A DNA stretch of 5,059 nucleotides from assembly GCA_046091165.1 (NCBI GenBank), contig JBJTBE010000027.1, forward strand, positions 1-5,059, written 5' to 3'. The notes under the pieces were generated by a model that saw only the letters and a program-made list of their open reading frames with translations, did no database searches and was not told the DNA's origin. The translations under genes and the position numbers were made by a program. Source of the DNA: F1-60-MAGs163 sp046091165. Its GTDB lineage: Bacteria > Actinomycetota > Thermoleophilia > Solirubrobacterales > Solirubrobacteraceae. This document shows positions 1 through 5,059 of the stretch, one piece after another (the first letter of the stretch is position 1; each line of letters begins with the position of its first letter).

Positions 1-560
1 GTGTTCCACCAGGCCTTGAGGTAGTCGGGGCGCCGGTTCTGGTAGTTGAGGTAGTAGGCGTGCTCCCAGACGTCGTTGCCCAGCAGCGGCGTCTGCCCGG
101 CGGTGAGGGGCGAGTCCTGGTTGGGCGTCGACACGATCGCCAGGGAGTCCCCGTCCAGGACCAGCCAGGCCCAGCCCGAGCCGAACTGGCCGACGCCGGC
201 CGCCTCGAAGGCCTCCTTGAAGTCGTCGAAGGAGCCGAACGCGGCGACAATGGCCTCGCCGAGCTCGCCGTCGGGCTCGCCGCCCCCGTCGGGGCTCATC
301 GACTCCCAGAAGAGGGTGTGGTTGAGGTGGCCGCCGCCGTTGTTGCGGACCGGCCCCTGGATGTCGGCGGGCAGCTCGTCGAGCGCGACGACGATCTCCT
401 CGATCGGGCGATCGGCCCACTCGGTGCCTTCGACGGCCGCGTTCAGCTTGTCCACGTAGGCCTGGTGGTGCTTGTCGTGGTGGAGGTGCATCGTCTCCTC
501 GTCGATATGGGGCTCGAGCGAGTCGTACGGATAGGGAAGGGCGGGGACCTCAAAGGCCAT
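1..560 (-). CDS. sodA: Superoxide dismutase, Mn/Fe family (Mn-type signature), C-terminus cut off by window edge
   Basis: Converts superoxide to hydrogen peroxide and oxygen; a cytoplasmic, single-metal enzyme. Reading the minus strand from the ATG at 558-560 gives 186 uninterrupted residues. It opens with MAFEVPALPYPYDSLEPHI and runs off the window at KAWWN, so roughly the last 15-20 residues of a normal ~200-residue enzyme are missing because of the window edge, not a mutation. All four metal ligands are visible: H27 in HLHHDKHH, H81 in GGGHLNHTLFW, and D163 and H167 in DVWEHAYYLNYQ. The G-G-H-L-N-H stretch and Q148 in TPNQDSP (the glutamine placed as in Mn enzymes) favour manganese, though a cambialistic enzyme cannot be excluded. 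There is no signal peptide. A strong Shine-Dalgarno sequence sits 7 bases before the ATG. The gene diverges from proS and appears to be its own unit. Confidence 0.97.
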   Translation of the reverse strand, partial: MAFEVPALPYPYDSLEPHIDEETMHLHHDKHHQAYVDKLNAAVEGTEWADRPIEEIVVALDELPADIQGPVRNNGGGHLNHTLFWESMSPDGGGEPDGELGEAIVAAFGSFDDFKEAFEAAGVGQFGSGWAWLVLDGDSLAIVSTPNQDSPLTAGQTPLLGNDVWEHAYYLNYQNRRPDYLKAWWN

Positions 561-567
561 TGTTCGT

Positions 568-574
568 TCTCCTT
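568..574 (-). promoter_or_regulatory. Ribosome binding site of sodA
   Basis: On the minus strand the bases read AAGGAGA, a near-perfect anti-16S match, followed by a 7-base spacer and the ATG at 558-560. This fixes the sodA start and shows that this gene has a normal leader, unlike its divergent neighbour proS. Confidence 0.85.
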
Positions 575-576
575 GA

Positions 577-591
577 GTTCGGGGCCTGAAC
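577..591. promoter_or_regulatory. Imperfect 15-bp palindrome in the sodA leader, candidate operator
   Basis: The sequence GTTCGGGGCCTGAAC is an interrupted inverted repeat: GTTC/GAAC arms around seven bases, with 12 of 15 positions matching the reverse complement. It lies between a possible sodA -10 box (599-604) and the ribosome binding site (568-574), roughly at the expected transcription start. That is a typical repressor position. It could equally be a weak hairpin or chance in GC-rich DNA. No regulator can be named. Confidence 0.35.
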
Positions 592-598
592 CGTGCCT

Positions 599-604
599 AG
601 CGTA
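599..604 (-). promoter_or_regulatory. Possible sodA -10 box
   Basis: The minus strand reads TACGCT, matching the TAnnnT form of an actinobacterial -10 element. It would start transcription about 30 bases before the ATG, leaving room for the visible ribosome binding site. No convincing -35 element is seen upstream, so this rests on the hexamer and its position alone. Confidence 0.35.
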
Positions 605-618
605 GCGGAGCCAGGGGG

Positions 619-624
619 TAGGCT
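619..624 (+). promoter_or_regulatory. Candidate proS -10 box (TAGGCT), probably giving a leaderless mRNA
   Basis: TAGGCT fits the TAnnnT -10 consensus and ends 8 bases before the proS ATG at 633, so the predicted transcription start falls at or within a base or two of the start codon. Leaderless mRNAs of this form are common in actinobacteria. The alternative reading is that AGGGGGT (613-619) is a Shine-Dalgarno sequence, but its 13-base spacer is long. No good -35 element is visible. Confidence 0.45.
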
Positions 625-632
625 TCCCGGCC

Positions 633-2327
633 ATGCGAATGAGCCAGCTGATGCTTCCGACCGAGCGCGACGCGCCGGCCGACGCCCAGGCGCTCTCGCA
701 TGTTCTCGGGGTCCGGGCCGGCCTGGTACGCCAGCTCGGCGCCGGGCTGTGGACGTGGCTTCCGGCCGGCTGGAGGGCTCACCAGCGCGTCACCGACATC
801 ATCCGCGAGGAGATGGACGCCATCGGCGCCCAGGAGCTTCTGATGCCGGTGCTCCAGCCGCGGGAGCTCTGGGCGCGGACCGGGCGCGACACGATCGAGG
901 AGGTATTCCGGCTCAGCGACCGCCGCGATTCCGAGCTCGTCCTGGCGATGACCCACGAGGAGCCGGTCACCTTCCACGTCTCGCAGGTTGTGCGCTCCTA
1001 CCGCGACCTGCCCCTCGTGCTCTACCAGCTGCAGACCAAGGCCCGCGACGAGCCGCGGCCCCGTGCCGGCGTCCTGCGCACGCGCGAGTTCGTGATGAAG
1101 GACTCCTACTCGTTCGACCGGGACGAGGCCGGCCTCGAGGAGAGCTACGAGAAGCACATAGGCGCCTACGACCGGATCTACGACCGCTGCGGCCTGGAGT
1201 GGTACCGGGTCGACTCCGGCGTCGGGATGATGGGCGGAAGCGGAGCCCACGAGTACATGGCCCCGTGCCCGGCCGGCGAGGACGAGATCGCCCTGGCGCC
1301 CGGCTACGCGGCCAACGTCGAGGTCGCCTCCGCCACGGCAGCGCCGGCGCAGCCGGGAGAGCCCCTGGGCGCACCCGAGGAGGTTGCGACGCCCGGGGCG
1401 GCAACGATCGAGGCGGTCTCCGAGATGCTCGGGGTCGCGCCGTCGGCCCTCCTCAAGGCCTTCCCGGTCGTGGGCGAAGACGGAAGCATGGTCCTTGCCG
1501 TCGTGCGCGGCGACCACCGGGTCAACGAAGCCAAGCTCGCCATGGCCCTGGGCCAGCCCTGCCGGGCCGCCACCGAGGAGGAGATCGCGGCGCAGCTCGG
1601 CCCGCCGGGTTTCATCGGGCCGGTGGGGGCCGATCTCCCGGTGATCCTCGACGAGGCGATCGCCGCCCAGGGAGGTGGCGGCTGGGTCTGCGGGGCCAAC
1701 CGGCCCGACGCCCACGTGCGCGGCGTCGAGCCCGGGCGCGACTTCGCCTTCGACGCGGCCGACATCAGGCGCATCGAGGCCGGTGACACCGTGCCCGGCG
1801 GGGAGGTGCGCCTGGAGCCGGCGATCGAGGTGGGGAACATCTTCAAGCTGGGCACCCGCTACTCGGAGGCTCTCGGCGCCACCTTCCTCGACGAGGAAGG
1901 AGTCGAGCGGCCGATCGTCATGGGTTCCTACGGGATCGGCCCGGCCCGCATCGTCGCCGCCGCCATAGAGCAGAACGCCGACGAGAACGGCATCGCCTGG
2001 CCCAGGGCCATCGCCCCGTGGGAGGTGGAGCTGGTGGGTCTGGGCAAGCCCGGCAGCGACGAGGAGAAGGCCGCCGAGAAGCTCTACGCGGAGCTGCAGG
2101 CGGTCGGAATCGAGGTGCTCTACGACGACCGCGATGCCGGGCCGGGGGAGAAGTTCACCGACGCCGAGCTCCTGGGGTGCCCGCTGCGGCTCACGATCGG
2201 TCGCAAGAGCCTCGAGTCCGGGCGGGCGGAGGCGCAGGGGCGGCGCGGGCTGGTCGAGCTCGAGGGCCCGGCGATCGGGGACGCGACCGCGGCAGCGGTC
2301 GCCGCCCTCCTTGGCGACCTGCCGTGA
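633..2327 (+). CDS. proS: Prolyl-tRNA synthetase, bacterial type with editing insertion
   Basis: Attaches proline to tRNA-Pro using ATP in the cytoplasm; a class II synthetase working as a dimer. At 564 residues it has the usual length of the bacterial form. The order is: catalytic core part one (about 1-220) with T107-H-E-E110, motif 2 around R138 (TKARDEPRPRAG) and MKDSYSF; an inserted editing domain (about 225-390) that in this family clears mischarged Ala-tRNA-Pro, with K275 in LLKAF and the VVRGDHRVNE and CGANRPDAH stretches; the second core part with FKLGTRYSEAL and motif 3 (GSYGIGPARIVAAA, R439); and the anticodon-binding domain (about 455-564, from WEVELVGLG). The ATG at 633 is chosen because MRMSQ matches the usual family N-terminus; an ATG at 639 would remove part of it. 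The stop overlaps the GTG of pgsA, so the two are probably co-transcribed and translationally coupled. No key residue is missing. Confidence 0.98.
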   Translation: MRMSQLMLPTERDAPADAQALSHVLGVRAGLVRQLGAGLWTWLPAGWRAHQRVTDIIREEMDAIGAQELLMPVLQPRELWARTGRDTIEEVFRLSDRRDSELVLAMTHEEPVTFHVSQVVRSYRDLPLVLYQLQTKARDEPRPRAGVLRTREFVMKDSYSFDRDEAGLEESYEKHIGAYDRIYDRCGLEWYRVDSGVGMMGGSGAHEYMAPCPAGEDEIALAPGYAANVEVASATAAPAQPGEPLGAPEEVATPGAATIEAVSEMLGVAPSALLKAFPVVGEDGSMVLAVVRGDHRVNEAKLAMALGQPCRAATEEEIAAQLGPPGFIGPVGADLPVILDEAIAAQGGGGWVCGANRPDAHVRGVEPGRDFAFDAADIRRIEAGDTVPGGEVRLEPAIEVGNIFKLGTRYSEALGATFLDEEGVERPIVMGSYGIGPARIVAAAIEQNADENGIAWPRAIAPWEVELVGLGKPGSDEEKAAEKLYAELQAVGIEVLYDDRDAGPGEKFTDAELLGCPLRLTIGRKSLESGRAEAQGRRGLVELEGPAIGDATAAAVAALLGDLP

Positions 2328-2953
2328 GCTCCGGCCGGTCCCGGATGAGCTTCCGCCGGTTCTCCGGCCTGGACCGCTCCGGTCCGCCGCCCCCCGAGAC
2401 CCAGCCGGGAGCCCCGCTGAGGCCGTGGACGATTCCCAACGTGATCGGCTACCTGCGTCTGGCCCTCATACCGGTCTTCCTGGTCCTGGCCTGGGAGAGC
2501 GACGGCGTCTCCTTCTGGTCGGCGTTTACCTTCGGGGCGATCGCCGTCGGCGACTACATAGACGGGATCGCCGCCCGGGTCACCGGCCAGTACAGCCGCC
2601 TGGGCTCGATGCTCGATCCTGTCGTCGACCGGCTCTTCGTCATCGCCGGCGTGGTCGTCTGCTGGGAGTTCGACCTGCTCTGGCAGCCGCTGCTGGTGCT
2701 GATCGTCGTTCGTGAGCTGCTGATGCTCCTCGTGGGGCCGTTCCTGCTGCGCAAGGGCGCCAGGATCGAGGTCAACTGGTGGGGCCGCTGGGGTGTCTGG
2801 CCGGCGATGGCGGGCATCTTCCTGGCCCTCTGCGGGCTGTGGACCGTCGCCACGGTGATGGTCGCCGTGGGCGTGGTACTGCTCTACGTAGCCAGCGTCA
2901 TGTACGTGGTCTCGGCCCGCCGCCAGATCGCCGAAAGCAAGGCCTCAACCTGA
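2324..2953 (+). CDS. pgsA: CDP-alcohol phosphatidyltransferase, probably phosphatidylglycerophosphate synthase
   Basis: Integral membrane enzyme that swaps the CMP of CDP-diacylglycerol for an alcohol, most likely glycerol-3-phosphate, giving phosphatidylglycerophosphate, the precursor of phosphatidylglycerol and cardiolipin. The signature D-x2-D-G-x2-A-R-x8-G-x3-D-x3-D is complete: D77, D80, G81, A84, R85, G94, D98, D102. TIPNVIGYLRLALIPVFLV (36-54) is the typical PgsA-like first helix, and further hydrophobic helices lie at about 63-76, 104-121, 122-140 and 150-190. The 209 residues fit the family. The N-terminal ~33 residues are proline-rich, polar and probably cytosolic. GTG 2324 overlaps the proS stop (GTGA), favouring coupled translation; the in-frame ATG at 2345 would give 202 residues, and neither start has a clear ribosome binding site. 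Substrate is inferred: cardiolipin and phosphatidylinositol-phosphate synthases share the motif. The location next to a GarA/FtsR pair recalls mycobacterial pgsA2. Confidence 0.88.
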   Translation: MSSGRSRMSFRRFSGLDRSGPPPPETQPGAPLRPWTIPNVIGYLRLALIPVFLVLAWESDGVSFWSAFTFGAIAVGDYIDGIAARVTGQYSRLGSMLDPVVDRLFVIAGVVVCWEFDLLWQPLLVLIVVRELLMLLVGPFLLRKGARIEVNWWGRWGVWPAMAGIFLALCGLWTVATVMVAVGVVLLYVASVMYVVSARRQIAESKAST

Positions 2954-2967
2954 AGTTGAACGTCAAG
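2945..2967. promoter_or_regulatory. Alternating TCAAC/GTTGA half-sites, candidate operator of the FHA-ftsR operon
   Basis: TCAAC (2945-2949), its reverse complement GTTGA (2955-2959) and TCAAG (2963-2967) form two nested inverted repeats: TCAAC-N5-GTTGA and TTGA-N3-TCAA (2956-2966). They overlap the end and stop codon of pgsA and the -35 box of the next promoter. The AT-containing half-sites stand out in this GC-rich DNA. Several MerR-family regulators bind palindromes with CTCAA/TTGAG-type arms, and the operon encodes a MerR protein, so autoregulation is a reasonable inference. It is not shown. Confidence 0.45.
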
Positions 2968-2983
2968 TTTGCGCTGGTATGCT
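2956..2983 (+). promoter_or_regulatory. Promoter of the FHA-ftsR-apt operon
   Basis: TTGAAC (2956-2961, 4 of 6 matches to TTGACA), a 16-base spacer, then TATGCT (2978-2983) preceded by TGG (2975-2977), an extended -10 signature. It is the best housekeeping-sigma-type promoter in the window. It begins three bases after the pgsA stop (2951-2953). The -10 box ends 9 bases before the GTG at 2993, so the transcript is predicted to start at or very near that codon and be leaderless. The normal 16-base spacer differs from the 19-20 bases typical of promoters that MerR proteins activate by DNA distortion. Confidence 0.6.
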
Positions 2984-2992
2984 CGCGGCCGC

Positions 2993-3469
2993 GTGACCGC
3001 CGTCCACTGTCCGGAATGCTCGTTCGCCAACTCTGAGGGCGCCTCGTACTGCCAAAAGTGCGGTGCCTACATCGGCGACCCCGGAGAGCAGCAGCGCGAG
3101 TCGACGGCGACCTACCGGATCGACCAGGAGAGCGGCGAGCTGGTTCCGGTCGAGATCGACGAGCTGGTCGACGCGCAGGGAGCGGCCCTGGTTATCCGCT
3201 CCGGCGGCGGCCGGGTGGGGGAGAGCTTCGCGCTGGGAGGCGAGCGCATGGGCGTCGGTCGCGGCCCGGACAACGAGATCTTCCTCGACGACATCACCGT
3301 CTCCCGCAACCACGCCCTGTTCGTGAGGCGCGGAAGCAGCTGGTTCATCGACGACCTCGGCTCGCTGAACGGCAGCTACGTGAACCGCCGGCGGGTGGAC
3401 AGCGCGGAGCTCGAGGACGGCGACGAGCTCCAGATCGGCAAGTTCAAGCTGACCTTCTTCTCGCGCTGA
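2993..3469 (+). CDS. garA: Zinc-ribbon/FHA-domain protein, GarA/OdhI-type phospho-switch
   Basis: Cytoplasmic regulator predicted to bind phosphothreonine. In mycobacteria and corynebacteria the family (GarA, OdhI) is phosphorylated near its N-terminus by Ser/Thr kinases, folds back on its own FHA domain, and so stops inhibiting 2-oxoglutarate dehydrogenase and other glutamate-related enzymes. The 158 residues hold a zinc ribbon (C6-x2-C9-x10-C20-x2-C23), a linker with a possible phospho-site cluster (E36-S-T-A-T-Y-R42, lying where GarA has ETTSVFR), and an FHA domain (about 64-158) with G89-R90, S104-R-N-H107 and N126-G-S128. IFLDDITVSR, GSLNGSYVNRR and GDELQIGKFKL closely match GarA as I recall it. 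GTG 2993 is preferred over TTG 2969 because TTG lies upstream of the -10 box. The stop overlaps the ftsR ATG. The zinc ribbon is absent from GarA itself, so the partners may differ. Confidence 0.85.
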   Translation: MTAVHCPECSFANSEGASYCQKCGAYIGDPGEQQRESTATYRIDQESGELVPVEIDELVDAQGAALVIRSGGGRVGESFALGGERMGVGRGPDNEIFLDDITVSRNHALFVRRGSSWFIDDLGSLNGSYVNRRRVDSAELEDGDELQIGKFKLTFFSR

Positions 3470-4233
3470 TGCCCACCGCCCGCCAGGCCCAGAAGAAGAT
3501 CGCCTCGTCCCCGGCGCGGCCCGAGCCCCGGCGCAGCAAGCCGATGACGATCGGCGCGGTCTGCAAGACGCTCTCCTCGGAGTTCCCCGATATCTCGATC
3601 TCCAAGATCCGCTACCTCGAGAATCAGCGCCTGCTGGCCCCCAACCGCACCCCGGGCGGCTACCGCCTTTACTCGCAGGCCGACGTGGCCCGGCTGCGGA
3701 CGATCCTCCGGCTCCAGCGCGACGAGTTCCTGCCCCTGAAGGTGATCCGCCAGGAGCTCGCCGTCGGGCGCTCCGACGGCGCGGCGCCGCGCAAGGCCAA
3801 GGAAGCCTCCGCCGCCCGCCCGGGCCGCCTGCCATCGGTCGTGCCTTCCGCGCCGGAGGCCAGCCTCTCGCGCGCGGAGATGCTCGAGGAGACGCGGGCC
3901 AAGCCGGAGCTGGTGGACGAGCTGATCGAGTTCGGCCTCATCAAGGGCTCGGGGGAGGGAGACGACCAGGCCTTCACCGCCACCGAGTGCGAGATCGTCC
4001 GCGCGGCCGTCGAGCTTTCCCGTTATGGCGTGGAGGGGCGCAACCTGCGGGTCTTCAAGAGCTCGGCCGACCGGGAGGCCGCGCTGCTCCAGCAGATCCT
4101 TTCGCCGGCCCTGCGCTCGCGCAATGCCGAGCGGCGGCGCGAGGCCACCGAGGCGCTGGAGGACCTCGCCGCGGTGACCACCCACCTGAAGCACCTGCTG
4201 CTGGTCGGGGACCTGCGCTCGCTCGTCTCGTGA
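3469..4233 (+). CDS. ftsR: MerR-family transcriptional regulator, FtsR/Rv1828 type
   Basis: DNA-binding regulator. The Corynebacterium glutamicum relative FtsR activates ftsZ and thus affects cell division; Rv1828 is the mycobacterial counterpart. Of 254 residues, 26-98 form the MerR winged helix: MTIGAVCKTL, ISISKIRYLENQRLL, the wing RTPGGYRLY (60-68), then ARLRTILRLQRD and FLPLKVIRQEL. The F-P-D-x-S-I-S-K-I-R and R-D-x-F-L-P-L-K-V-I-R stretches are characteristic of this subfamily rather than of metal-sensing MerR proteins, and there is no cysteine ligand cluster. A low-complexity Ala/Arg/Pro linker (about 99-135) leads to a helical C-terminal domain (about 137-254) containing SRYGVEGRNLRVFKSSADRE, also shared with Rv1828. 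The effector is unknown. ATG 3469 shares one base with the FHA stop (TGATG); ATG 3544 is an alternative that would drop a basic tail. Its regulon in this organism cannot be read from the window. Confidence 0.9.
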   Translation: MPTARQAQKKIASSPARPEPRRSKPMTIGAVCKTLSSEFPDISISKIRYLENQRLLAPNRTPGGYRLYSQADVARLRTILRLQRDEFLPLKVIRQELAVGRSDGAAPRKAKEASAARPGRLPSVVPSAPEASLSRAEMLEETRAKPELVDELIEFGLIKGSGEGDDQAFTATECEIVRAAVELSRYGVEGRNLRVFKSSADREAALLQQILSPALRSRNAERRREATEALEDLAAVTTHLKHLLLVGDLRSLVS

Positions 4234-4754
4234 GCGCCCTCGAGGGCTTCATCCGCACCATCCCGGACTTTCCCCAGCCGGGGATCGCCTTTCGGGACAT
4301 AACCCCGCTGCTGGCCGACGCACGGGCCCTCAACGAGGCGGTTACCGCCATGGCGGGGCAGGCGTCGGCGCTGGGCGCCGACGTGGTGATCGGCGCCGAA
4401 GCCCGGGGCTTCCTGCTGGGGCCGGCTCTGGCCCGCGAGCTGGACTGCGGCTTTGCCATGGCCCGCAAGCCCGGCAAGCTTCCGTACGCGACCATCAGTG
4501 CCGCCTACGCGCTCGAGTACGGCACGGAGAGCCTCGAACTGCACGACGACGCGATCTCTGACGGCCACCGCGTGCTGGTCCACGACGACCTCCTGGCCAC
4601 CGGCGGCACCGCGCAGGCGGTCCGCGAACTGGTGGAGCAGAGCGGGGGAGAGGTCGTCGGCTTCTCCTTCCTGATCGAACTGGAGGGGCTGGGCGGCCGC
4701 GAACGCCTGAGCCCGCTCCCCGTCGAGAGCCTGATGAAGCTGGAGGCCGGCTGA
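4230..4754 (+). CDS. apt: Adenine phosphoribosyltransferase
   Basis: Purine salvage enzyme that joins adenine and PRPP to give AMP and pyrophosphate in the cytoplasm. The 174 residues match the usual ~170-180. Recognisable stretches are DFPQPGIAFRDITPLL (13-28), GAEARGFLLG (55-64), RKPGKLP (79-85), EYGTESLELH (96-105) and the PRPP-binding loop VLVHDDLLATGGT (115-127) with adjacent acidic D119-D120. H118 replaces the more common valine or isoleucine, which I regard as tolerated variation. GTG 4230 overlaps the ftsR stop (GTGA) and gives the standard N-terminus; no ribosome binding site is visible, so translation is probably coupled to ftsR. In many actinobacteria apt lies between the sec genes and relA; here it travels with the FHA/MerR pair. 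Confidence 0.96.
   Translation: MSALEGFIRTIPDFPQPGIAFRDITPLLADARALNEAVTAMAGQASALGADVVIGAEARGFLLGPALARELDCGFAMARKPGKLPYATISAAYALEYGTESLELHDDAISDGHRVLVHDDLLATGGTAQAVRELVEQSGGEVVGFSFLIELEGLGGRERLSPLPVESLMKLEAG
4742..4746 (+). promoter_or_regulatory. Ribosome binding site of the SRPBCC gene
   Basis: GGAGG, inside the last codons of apt, stands 9 bases before the ATG at 4756. It supports that start and shows that this gene is initiated independently, unlike ftsR and apt, which have no visible Shine-Dalgarno sequence. Confidence 0.65.
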
Positions 4755-4755
4755 G

Positions 4756-5059
4756 ATGCCGCGCGTGCGGCGCAGCCGGCGCATCGATGCGCCCCAGGGG
4801 GAGGTGTGGCGGCTGGTCAGCGACCCGGGCCAGCTGCCCAGCTGGTGGCCGCGGGTGGTGAGGGTGGAGGGAATCTCCGGCTCCGGGGACCGCTTCACCG
4901 AGGTCCTGCGGACCGATTCCGGACGTGACCTGCGGGCCGACTTCACCGTCGTGCAGCGCGAAAAGCCGACGCTGTGGCACTTTGCCCAGGAGATCGGTGA
5001 CGACCCGTTCTCGAAGGTCCTGAGCCGCTCCGAGACGATCATCGAACTCGACGGCGACG
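4756..5059 (+). CDS. SRPBCC-superfamily (START-like/polyketide cyclase-type) protein, 3' end outside the window
   Basis: The first 101 residues are visible before the window ends in an open frame. SRPBCC proteins form a deep hydrophobic pocket for lipids or other small ligands, and most small bacterial members have no assigned reaction. The start MPRVRRSRRIDAPQGEVWRLVSD, followed by PGQLPSWWPRV and VEGISGSGDRF, is the standard opening of the fold: a first strand, the I-x-A-P-x-x-x-V-W helix start, then the tryptophan-rich segment. The alternating strand pattern continues to SRSETIIEL. There is no signal peptide or membrane segment. The ATG lies one base after the apt stop with a good ribosome binding site, so it is the last visible gene of the operon. 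The assignment is by fold pattern; ligand and function are unknown. Confidence 0.75.
   Translation, partial: MPRVRRSRRIDAPQGEVWRLVSDPGQLPSWWPRVVRVEGISGSGDRFTEVLRTDSGRDLRADFTVVQREKPTLWHFAQEIGDDPFSKVLSRSETIIELDGD

Noticed and set aside
1..60. Truncated superoxide dismutase as a pseudogene
   Set aside because: The frame is open to the first base of the window and all metal ligands are present; the missing end is due to where the window starts.
597..1715. 372-codon minus-strand frame opposite proS
   Set aside because: No recognisable motif, and it covers the sodA/proS promoter region. It is an antisense shadow of a highly conserved gene.
593..1786. Long plus-strand reading frame of 397 codons overlapping proS
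   Set aside because: It is rich in Arg, Gly and Pro with no family resemblance and lies entirely over proS, whose motifs are complete. High GC makes stop codons rare in the other frames.
2969..2992. TTG 2969 as start of the FHA gene, adding eight residues
   Set aside because: The TTG lies upstream of the -10 box at 2978-2983, and the added residues (RWYARGRV) look like translated promoter. GTG 2993 is preferred.
3376..4194. 272-codon minus-strand frame opposite ftsR
   Set aside because: Composition reflects the codon pattern of the MerR gene on the other strand; no ribosome binding site or motif seen.
4575..4614. Histidine at position 118 of the Apt PRPP loop as a possible loss of function
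   Set aside because: The adjacent Asp pair and the LLATGGT loop are intact, and the position normally holds a variable hydrophobic residue, so I treat it as natural variation.
4023..5042. 339-codon minus-strand frame opposite ftsR, apt and the SRPBCC gene
   Set aside because: It spans three genes that are well supported on the plus strand and shows no domain signature.

Overview
The window is very GC-rich by eye and almost entirely coding. It looks like chromosome from an actinobacterium. The best evidence is the run pgsA-type phospholipid synthase, GarA/OdhI-type FHA protein, Rv1828/FtsR-type MerR regulator, which recalls the Mycobacterium/Corynebacterium arrangement around pgsA2, garA (odhI) and Rv1828 (ftsR). 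The zinc ribbon fused to the FHA protein, and the departures from mycobacterial order, suggest a deep or non-model lineage such as Thermoleophilia. That placement is inference from memory, not from a search.

Layout: a 5'-partial superoxide dismutase gene (sodA, minus strand, 1-560, C-terminal end cut off by the window edge) diverges from everything else across a 72-base intergenic region. On the plus strand, proS (633-2327) overlaps pgsA (from 2324) by four bases (GTGA). A 39-base gap after pgsA contains the only obvious internal promoter, which starts in the last codons of pgsA. It drives a second tightly packed run: zinc-ribbon/FHA protein (2993-3469), ftsR-like MerR regulator (3469-4233, TGATG overlap), apt (4230-4754, GTGA overlap) and a SRPBCC-fold gene (4756 to the window end). 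No stretch above 75 bases lacks a gene, and I see no RNA genes, mobile elements, CRISPR, long repeats or terminators.

The contents are mostly housekeeping: tRNA charging, phospholipid head-group synthesis, purine salvage and oxidative-stress defence. The regulatory core is the FHA/MerR pair. In relatives the FHA protein is a phospho-switch that controls 2-oxoglutarate/glutamate metabolism, and the MerR protein is linked to control of cell division. I do not see a wholly new system. The points worth following are the zinc ribbon fused to a GarA-type switch with a candidate phospho-site cluster preserved, a cluster of alternating TCAAC/GTTGA half-sites over the promoter of the regulator's own operon, and two promoters whose -10 boxes sit so close to the start codon that the mRNAs are probably leaderless.
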